A stretch of 10,495 nt of DNA from Candidatus Saccharimonadota bacterium (GTDB lineage Bacteria > Patescibacteriota > Saccharimonadia > Saccharimonadales > Saccharimonadaceae): the NCBI GenBank assembly GCA_009777365.1, contig WRLZ01000021.1, positions 1-10,495 on the forward strand, read 5' to 3'. How positions within the stretch are numbered: position 1 is the stretch's first letter; each line of letters opens with the position of its first letter. Of this stretch, positions 5,658 to 10,495 are shown one piece after another. A program made the translations under genes and the position numbers. The notes beneath the pieces were generated by a model that saw only the letters and a program-made list of their open reading frames with translations, had not been told where the DNA came from and searched no databases.

Positions 5658-7790
5658 ATGCGGCAAGAAGCAATAGACTTACAGCAAAACGCCGTTCTTA
5701 GCCTGCTTGAGCTAACTGCAACTCGTCAGGACGAGATAACTTTCAAAGCTCCGACCGGAAGTGGTAAAACCTATATGATGGCAGATATGATGAACCGTAT
5801 CTTAGAGCAAGATAAAGATGTTGTGTTTCTCGTATCTACTCTTTCAAAAGGCGACCTTGCTACGCAAAACCATGAGAAGTTTTTGGAGTATTCTGCAAAG
5901 GGCAACTTCAAGGAGCTGAAACCTTACTTGATTTCAAGTGAAGCCGCAGGCGAAGAAAGACTTTTCGTGCCAACAGAATACAATGTGTATCTTCTGCCAC
6001 GAGATCTTTATAAGAAAGGTGGGCGACTTATGCAGGGAGCGATGGAGAGCTTTTTGCAAAATATGACTTTGACGGAGTGGCTTAATGGGCTTGGCAAGAA
6101 AGTTTATTTGATAAAAGACGAGTGCCATATTGCGACTAACAACCTTGACAACCTCTCAGAGAGATTTTTCACGAAAACTTACAACTTCTCGGCAACACCT
6201 AAGCTGACACGAGGACAAAACCCCGATGTTGAGATTAAAAATGATGATGCCGTAAATGCGAAACTCATCAAAGATATTGAGCTGACTGAGGAAGATGTGC
6301 CAGTTGCGAACGCCATCAGTAAGTTTGAAGAGATAAAGGTGCAATATCGCAATTTGTTGGGTGTTAATCCGTGCTTGATTATTCAAATCTCAAACAAGGA
6401 CAAGGCTGATGAAGAGCTTGCCGAGATACACGCCGAGCTAAACAAAGCCGAGCATACTGACTTAAAGTGGATGCTGATTGTTAATGACGACAAGCAATGC
6501 GATACAAATGATGTTTTCAAGGCGAAGAAAATGGCGGTTAGTAAGTGGAAAGATTATGCTAAAGAAAACTCCTCAACGATTGACATCATAATCTTTAAGA
6601 TGGTTATCACGGAGGGTTGGGACATACCGAGAGCTTGTATGCTTTATCAGATGAGAGATAGTAAAAGTAAGCAACTAGATGAGCAAGTCATGGGGCGCGT
6701 TCGCCGGAATCCACGTTTGCTTGATTTTGAAACTTTGTCGGAAGAGGCTCAGAGCCTTGCTATGACTTCTTGGATTTGGGGTATTGTTCCCGAAGATTTG
6801 AAAAAAAGTTTTGGCGTGAAGTTGTGGCAAGATAGTGATATTATCACGGACGAGATAAAGGTTAAGACGATAAGGTTGAAAAAGCTGAATGAGAAGCGAG
6901 ATTTTGAGCTTACGGACTTTTTAGAGAGGCAACCCGCCGTAAATGCCCCTTCAAGTATTTTTAAGCTATGGAGCGACTTCAAGAAAGCTGAGAATAACGT
7001 TCAAGATATGGGTGATAAGTTTGCGACTGATTACGGGAAGTGGCGTAAATTTGCCGAGAATATTGAGGCTATATCAAGCGAGAGCAGTCAGTATGTCTAT
7101 GATTATGCCGAGAGTATGGAAGTTGTGAAAGATGAAAGCGGAAAAGAAGTTGAAGTGTCTTTTGCTATTGAGTCACACTATACAGATAATGGGCACCATA
7201 TAAACATAACTGATTGGATTTGGAAGCGAAGCGACGGTAAGGATAAGTTCTCTTTTGATAGTGATGCGGAGAGGCAATGGGTTGAAGTGCTGAAAGATCT
7301 CACTAGAGATGACAATAACAATGGTGGCAGGGTTGGTAAAAGGATAGTTATTGGCAAGAGAAATCCGAATGCGGGAGTTGCTAATATGCTTGGTGAAGTT
7401 GAGGCTGATTTTATTGGAGACACAAAACAGGTTTATTTATGGGGCAAAAACTATGTGGCAAATTCACAAATTAAGTTTGAATATTATCTAGGAGCGTTGC
7501 ACTCTTCTTATCCCGACTTTGTGATGAAAGATAGTTATAACCGCATTCATATTTTTGAGGTTAAGAGCGTTAATATTTCTTCAAATATGCTTGGCGGTTT
7601 TGACAATAACATCTACAAGACTAAGCTTGAAGAGTTGAAAAAAGCCTACAAACAAGCCTCCAAGCTGACAAATCAGATATTCTACTTGCCGATTATGCGT
7701 GATGATGCGTGGCGTATCTTCCAGTATATATGGGGTAATGAGAAGATTCTAAGTAAAGATGAGTTTGTGGGCTTTTGCAGAAGTGAATAA
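5658..7790 (+). CDS. res: Type III restriction enzyme helicase/nuclease subunit (Res)
   Basis: Res is the ATP-dependent translocase/nuclease that cuts DNA at unmodified sites in complex with Mod. The 710-aa protein shows SF2 helicase motifs in order: Walker A APTGSGKT (31-38), Walker B DECH (154-157), motif III SATP (178-181), motif V VITEGWDIPRA (316-326) and motif VI QVMGRVRRNPR (343-353). The C-terminal nuclease of the PD-(D/E)xK type is visible as YPD (618-620) and EVK (634-636). No essential motif is missing, although the protein is much shorter than EcoP15I Res (about 970 aa). The difference lies mainly outside the motifs, and short versions are known. GGAGG (5647-5651) precedes ATG 5658, just across the mod stop, so the two subunits are co-translated. 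It is predicted active; the recognition site cannot be read from sequence. Confidence 0.93.
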   Translation: MRQEAIDLQQNAVLSLLELTATRQDEITFKAPTGSGKTYMMADMMNRILEQDKDVVFLVSTLSKGDLATQNHEKFLEYSAKGNFKELKPYLISSEAAGEERLFVPTEYNVYLLPRDLYKKGGRLMQGAMESFLQNMTLTEWLNGLGKKVYLIKDECHIATNNLDNLSERFFTKTYNFSATPKLTRGQNPDVEIKNDDAVNAKLIKDIELTEEDVPVANAISKFEEIKVQYRNLLGVNPCLIIQISNKDKADEELAEIHAELNKAEHTDLKWMLIVNDDKQCDTNDVFKAKKMAVSKWKDYAKENSSTIDIIIFKMVITEGWDIPRACMLYQMRDSKSKQLDEQVMGRVRRNPRLLDFETLSEEAQSLAMTSWIWGIVPEDLKKSFGVKLWQDSDIITDEIKVKTIRLKKLNEKRDFELTDFLERQPAVNAPSSIFKLWSDFKKAENNVQDMGDKFATDYGKWRKFAENIEAISSESSQYVYDYAESMEVVKDESGKEVEVSFAIESHYTDNGHHINITDWIWKRSDGKDKFSFDSDAERQWVEVLKDLTRDDNNNGGRVGKRIVIGKRNPNAGVANMLGEVEADFIGDTKQVYLWGKNYVANSQIKFEYYLGALHSSYPDFVMKDSYNRIHIFEVKSVNISSNMLGGFDNNIYKTKLEELKKAYKQASKLTNQIFYLPIMRDDAWRIFQYIWGNEKILSKDEFVGFCRSE

Positions 7791-7823
7791 TAAGAGTAGT
7801 TATAGAAAAAGGAGGTAGCTGTC

Positions 7824-8189
7824 GTGGATTGGAGAATACAATTAGGGGTATCAATCATAGTCCCCGTGATGAGTTCTTTACTGACTTATCTAGTGGCGAT
7901 AAAGAAATCGAAAGATGAGATTGAAGCGGTAAAAATAAAATCTAATAATGAAATCCAAAAAATTAGGGAAGCTTCAAGCAAAGAAATCGAGAGAATGCGA
8001 GCAAGTACCGAAGAGCAAATAAAGTTAAGACTGGCGGAAAGAGAATTGACCTCGAGGGAAAATGACGAAAAAATGAAAAACGAAATGACAACACGGTTTT
8101 TAGGAGAATTTATGAAAGATCCCAGAAAAGGCATGGAGACTTTTGCGACGCTGACTAATTTGGTGAATAAGCTCCCTAAAGGTAAGTAA
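7824..8189 (+). CDS. membrane-anchored coiled-coil small protein, unknown function
   Basis: This 121-aa protein has a GTG start chosen because of a strong GGAGGT (7811-7816) 7 nt upstream; no in-frame ATG competes. An N-terminal hydrophobic helix (about 6-26) is followed by IKKSK, predicting a short outside N-terminus and a cytoplasmic body. Residues 28-88 are highly charged, with regular Ile/Leu/Met spacing typical of a coiled coil, and the tail (91-121, RFLGEFMKDP onward) may form a small helical domain. The gene begins 34 nt after res with no promoter or terminator between, and it shares the A-rich composition of the R-M genes rather than the G-rich style of the next operon. It was therefore probably acquired with the R-M genes. 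It could be an accessory defence protein or a passenger; it is not a known R-M subunit. Confidence 0.8.
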   Translation: MDWRIQLGVSIIVPVMSSLLTYLVAIKKSKDEIEAVKIKSNNEIQKIREASSKEIERMRASTEEQIKLRLAERELTSRENDEKMKNEMTTRFLGEFMKDPRKGMETFATLTNLVNKLPKGK

Positions 8190-8209
8190 TAAAGCAGCGG
8201 TATTTAGAT

Positions 8210-8238
8210 TTGACATTTGGGAAAAAGTGTGATATTCT
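8210..8238 (+). promoter_or_regulatory. sigma70-type promoter for the ABC transporter/truB operon
   Basis: A perfect -35 TTGACA (8210-8215) is followed after 17 bp by TATTCT (8233-8238), preceded by TG at 8230-8231 as an extended -10. Transcription should start near 8245. That makes the upstream GTG at 8245 an unlikely start codon and favours ATG 8290 for the transporter. Confidence 0.7.
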
Positions 8239-8289
8239 GAGGAGGTGGTTCGGGTTGCTTGTGAGATTATGGGCGACAGGGGTACAGAT

Positions 8290-10065
8290 ATGAGTAAAAA
8301 AGAGAAGAAAAGATCGACGAATTTGAGGACGCTTTGGTATTTTTGGCAGGAGATGCGAAAAAGGAAAGCGGCGGTTCTTGTGTGTGCGATATTGGCGGTG
8401 TTGGTTGAGTTGATCCAGGCGATATTCTTTGCGTATGCGATTGCTCAGGTTCTCGATATTGTGGCGAGCGGGGAGAGTGGGGGAAGAGTTCAGGAGCTTA
8501 CGGCTTGGGTTGCGGCGGCGCTTGGCGCATATGCGGTGGCGCAGATTATTTTTCGACGGGTTGGTATTTGGATTCTTTGGAAGCTTGAGCTAAAAGTGAA
8601 ATACGAAACGGCGCAGCAGGTGTTCGAGAAACTTTCGTATCAGTCAATGAATTTTCATAACAATAAGTTTGCCGGGTCTCTTGTGAGTCAGGCGAATAAG
8701 TATATTGGTGCATTCGAGGAGTTTTTTGATATTTTGATTTTCTCAATTTTGCCGTTTGTGACGATCGTGACGTTTTCGACGATTCTGCTTTGGCAGATTA
8801 TGCCGGCGATTGCGTTGATTGTCGTGGGGGCGGTGCTGATGTTCCTCGTTGCGGCGCTGATATGTGTGAAGGTTGCAACGCCGATTCAGGATGCGGAGAT
8901 TAAGGCTGAAAACAAACAGACTGGACAATTGGCGGATAGTATGACGAATATGTTGACGGTGAAGAGCTATGGGCATGAGAAATATGAACAGAGGCGATTT
9001 GCTAAGGTTAGTCATAATGTTTTTGTGGCGAGTCTTAAGAACTTGAGGTTCCATACGGTTCGAGATGTGATATTTAGCCTGGTGTTTTTGGCGATAAATG
9101 CGACGGTTATTATATTTGTTGCGTTTGGGAATCTTTGGTTTGGAATTGGGGTTGGAGCGTTGGTTTTGGTCTATTCGTACTCGACGACGATAAGCGGATG
9201 GCTTTGGGAGATAACGCGAATGATACGACATATAAATCGGGCTTTTTCTAATGCACATGAGATGGTGGAGATTCTTGATGGCAAGGCGAAGGTTCTGGAC
9301 GCGCCGAATGCGGTGGATCTCGATATTACGAAGGGTGCGGTTCATTATGCGAATATAGCGTATAGGCACGAGAATGCGCGGGCGGCGATATTTAGGAATT
9401 TTGATCTGAAAATTAAGCCTGGGCAGAGGGTTGGATTGGTTGGAGTTAGTGGAAGCGGCAAGACGACGTTGACGAAGCTTTTGCTGAGGTTTGATGATGT
9501 GCAGAGCGGGGAGATTTTGGTGGATGGGCAGAATATTGCGAAGGTGAGGCAGGAGAGTTTGCGTAGGAAAGTTGCGTATGTGCCGCAGGAGCCGATGTTG
9601 TTTCACCGCTCAATCCGAGATAATATTGCTTATGGAAAATTGGACGCGACGGATAAGGAAGTCGAGGAAGCGGCTAAGCAAGCCAATGCGTATGAGTTTA
9701 TCAAGAATGAACTGCCGAATGGATTCGAGACGCTTGTGGGGGAGAGGGGTGTGAAGCTTTCGGGTGGGCAGAGGCAGAGAGTGGCGATTGCGAGGGCGAT
9801 ACTTAGGAATGCGCCGATATTGATTTTGGACGAGGCGACGAGTGCGTTGGATAGCGATAGTGAAAAATTGATTCAGGCGGCGCTTGGGAATTTGATGAAA
9901 GATAGGACGGCGATCGTGATTGCACATAGGCTTTCGACGGTGGCGCATCTTGATAGGATTATTGTGCTTCGGGATGGGAAGATTATCGAGGATGGGAAGC
10001 ATAGGGAGCTTCTCGTAAAAGATGGAACGTACGCGAAACTATGGAAGAAGCAAACCGAGATTTAG
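8290..10065 (+). CDS. ABC exporter half-transporter (fused permease and ATPase)
   Basis: This is a Type IV (MsbA/MdlB-like) exporter that would work as a homodimer in the inner membrane, or as a heterodimer with a partner not in this window. From ATG 8290 the protein is 591 aa. Residues 1-330 form the permease with about six hydrophobic helices (near 27-52, 71-95, 145-168, 172-193, 259-279, 283-302). The ATPase follows with Walker A GVSGSGKT (385-392), Q-loop Q433, signature LSGGQ (490-494), Walker B ILILDE (510-515) with catalytic E515, and the switch His H546. All ATPase residues are intact. The frame is open from GTG 8245, but the predicted transcript start lies there; ATG 8269 lacks a well-placed ribosome site and ATG 8290 has AGGGG 7 nt upstream. 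Codons are GCG/GGG-rich like gpmI, unlike the R-M genes before it. The substrate cannot be inferred. Confidence 0.93.
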   Translation: MSKKEKKRSTNLRTLWYFWQEMRKRKAAVLVCAILAVLVELIQAIFFAYAIAQVLDIVASGESGGRVQELTAWVAAALGAYAVAQIIFRRVGIWILWKLELKVKYETAQQVFEKLSYQSMNFHNNKFAGSLVSQANKYIGAFEEFFDILIFSILPFVTIVTFSTILLWQIMPAIALIVVGAVLMFLVAALICVKVATPIQDAEIKAENKQTGQLADSMTNMLTVKSYGHEKYEQRRFAKVSHNVFVASLKNLRFHTVRDVIFSLVFLAINATVIIFVAFGNLWFGIGVGALVLVYSYSTTISGWLWEITRMIRHINRAFSNAHEMVEILDGKAKVLDAPNAVDLDITKGAVHYANIAYRHENARAAIFRNFDLKIKPGQRVGLVGVSGSGKTTLTKLLLRFDDVQSGEILVDGQNIAKVRQESLRRKVAYVPQEPMLFHRSIRDNIAYGKLDATDKEVEEAAKQANAYEFIKNELPNGFETLVGERGVKLSGGQRQRVAIARAILRNAPILILDEATSALDSDSEKLIQAALGNLMKDRTAIVIAHRLSTVAHLDRIIVLRDGKIIEDGKHRELLVKDGTYAKLWKKQTEI

Positions 10066-10076
10066 ATTTCAGGGGT

Positions 10077-10495
10077 ATGGGTTGCCCGGTCGAGCTGGGT
10101 AATGACGGCGGGGCAAGTTTAGACGAGGTAATATTGCTGGATAAGCCGGCGGGGATTTCGAGCTTTGGGTGTGTGGCGAGAGTGCGGGGGTATTATCGCG
10201 CGCGGCTTAGCACGAAGAAGGTGAAGGTTGGGCATAGTGGGACGCTGGATCCTTTTGCGACGGGGTTATTGATTATTCTTGTTGGGAAAGCGACGAAGAG
10301 GCAGGATGAATATATGGGCATGGATAAGGTTTATGAGGCGACTATGAAGCTTGGGGAAATTTCAAGTACGGGGGATCCGGAGGGAGAGATAAGAGAATAT
10401 GAAGGAATCGCCCTGACGAAGGATCGCCGTCAGACTTTCACGGCCACTAGTCTGTCGGACGATCCTTGTCCGGCCTCCCAAATCCTCATGCAGGC
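10077..10495 (+). CDS. truB: tRNA pseudouridine(55) synthase, N-terminal part (runs off window; possibly interrupted)
   Basis: TruB converts U55 in the tRNA T-loop to pseudouridine. The frame reads EVILLDKPAGISSFG, then VGHSGTLDPFATGLL, which holds the catalytic Asp of the family's GHTGTLDP motif, then VYEATMKLGEISSTGDPEGE, all in the expected order. The start is uncertain: ATG 10077 (11 nt after the transporter stop) has AGGGG only 1 nt away, ATG 10041 would overlap the transporter by 25 nt, and TTG 10134 has a GAGG 5 nt upstream but would cut into the first conserved strand. From about 10405 the frame stays open but no longer resembles TruB. Codons become C-ending, and a long hairpin appears at 10415-10470. 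The gene may therefore be truncated, or the window end may be an assembly join. It is probably co-transcribed with the transporter. Confidence 0.85.
   Translation, partial: MGCPVELGNDGGASLDEVILLDKPAGISSFGCVARVRGYYRARLSTKKVKVGHSGTLDPFATGLLIILVGKATKRQDEYMGMDKVYEATMKLGEISSTGDPEGEIREYEGIALTKDRRQTFTATSLSDDPCPASQILMQ
10082..10102 (+). repeat. hairpin motif TTGCCCG-N6-CTGGGTA, copy 2 (at transporter/truB junction)
   Basis: TTGCCCGGT (10082-10090) pairs with GCTGGGTAA (10094-10102) around a CGA loop. This gives nine pairs, three of them G-U/U-G. It begins 17 nt after the transporter TAG and lies within the N-terminal codons of truB if ATG 10077 is used. There is no T-run. It shares 14 fixed bases and their spacing with the copy near 2004-2023. 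Confidence 0.45.
10415..10470. repeat. large imperfect inverted repeat/hairpin inside the truB frame
   Basis: The arms pair as GAC/GTC (10415-10417 with 10468-10470), AAGGATCG/CGATCCTT (10419-10426 with 10460-10467), CCG/CGG (10427-10429 with 10456-10458) and CAGACT/AGTCTG (10431-10436 with 10449-10454). That makes 20 Watson-Crick pairs with two single-base bulges, one T-T mismatch and a 12-nt loop. It is by far the strongest hairpin found in the window, and it lies where composition changes from G-rich to C-rich. It could be a mobile repeat, a regulatory RNA element or an assembly artefact. Confidence 0.6.

Noticed and set aside
8245..8289. GTG 8245 as the transporter start (606 aa)
   Set aside because: It coincides with the predicted transcription start and overlaps the only purine run that could serve as its ribosome site. 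The extra 15 residues add nothing typical of ABC exporters.
8743..9606. Minus-strand open frame of 287 codons opposite the ABC transporter
   Set aside because: Same cause: the product is dominated by Arg, His, Asn and Pro with no motif, and the + strand frame has complete ABC motifs.

Overview
The window looks like a chromosomal segment of a small-genome candidate-phyla (CPR) bacterium, most plausibly Saccharibacteria (TM7). That placement is an inference from protein style (a short-tailed single-pass membrane protein with an acidic linker, compact gene spacing) and a strongly G-rich coding strand. UGA works as a stop here: radC and the DUF4145 gene both end in TGA and no gene reads through one. 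This argues against the UGA-recoded CPR lineages. Every recognised gene lies on the + strand.

Layout. (1) 3-1989: the 3' part of a phosphoglycerate mutase gene (gpmI, running off the left edge), followed 1 nt later by a membrane-anchored protein with an acidic linker. (2) 1990-2304: a gene-free stretch with a short hairpin, a clear sigma70-type promoter (TTGACT-17-TAAAAT) and a leader of about 170 nt with competing hairpins and an anti-Shine-Dalgarno-like CCTCCT. (3) 2305-3869: a tight three-gene unit of a 75-aa unknown protein, RadC/JAMM protein and a zinc-ribbon DUF4145 protein, the last two sharing an ATGA overlap. (4) 3870-4038: a promoter with an extended -10, an 11-bp tandem repeat and a flanking inverted repeat. 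(5) 4039-8189: a Type III restriction-modification operon (mod, res) followed by a 121-aa membrane-anchored coiled-coil protein. (6) 8210-10495: a promoter, an ABC exporter half-transporter, and the 5' part of truB running off the right edge.

The R-M segment has different base and codon use from the flanking housekeeping genes, which suggests it was acquired as a defence module between the gpmI and ABC/truB blocks. DUF4145 proteins often accompany restriction systems, so the defence neighbourhood may start at 3177 or earlier.

The two least explained signals are both non-coding. One is a roughly 20-bp-stem hairpin at 10415-10470, inside what should be truB, where base composition flips from G-rich to C-rich and TruB similarity fades. 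The other is a paired motif TTGCCCG-N6-CTGGGTA that occurs twice, each time about 15 nt after a stop codon. No tRNA, rRNA, CRISPR array or insertion sequence was recognised.
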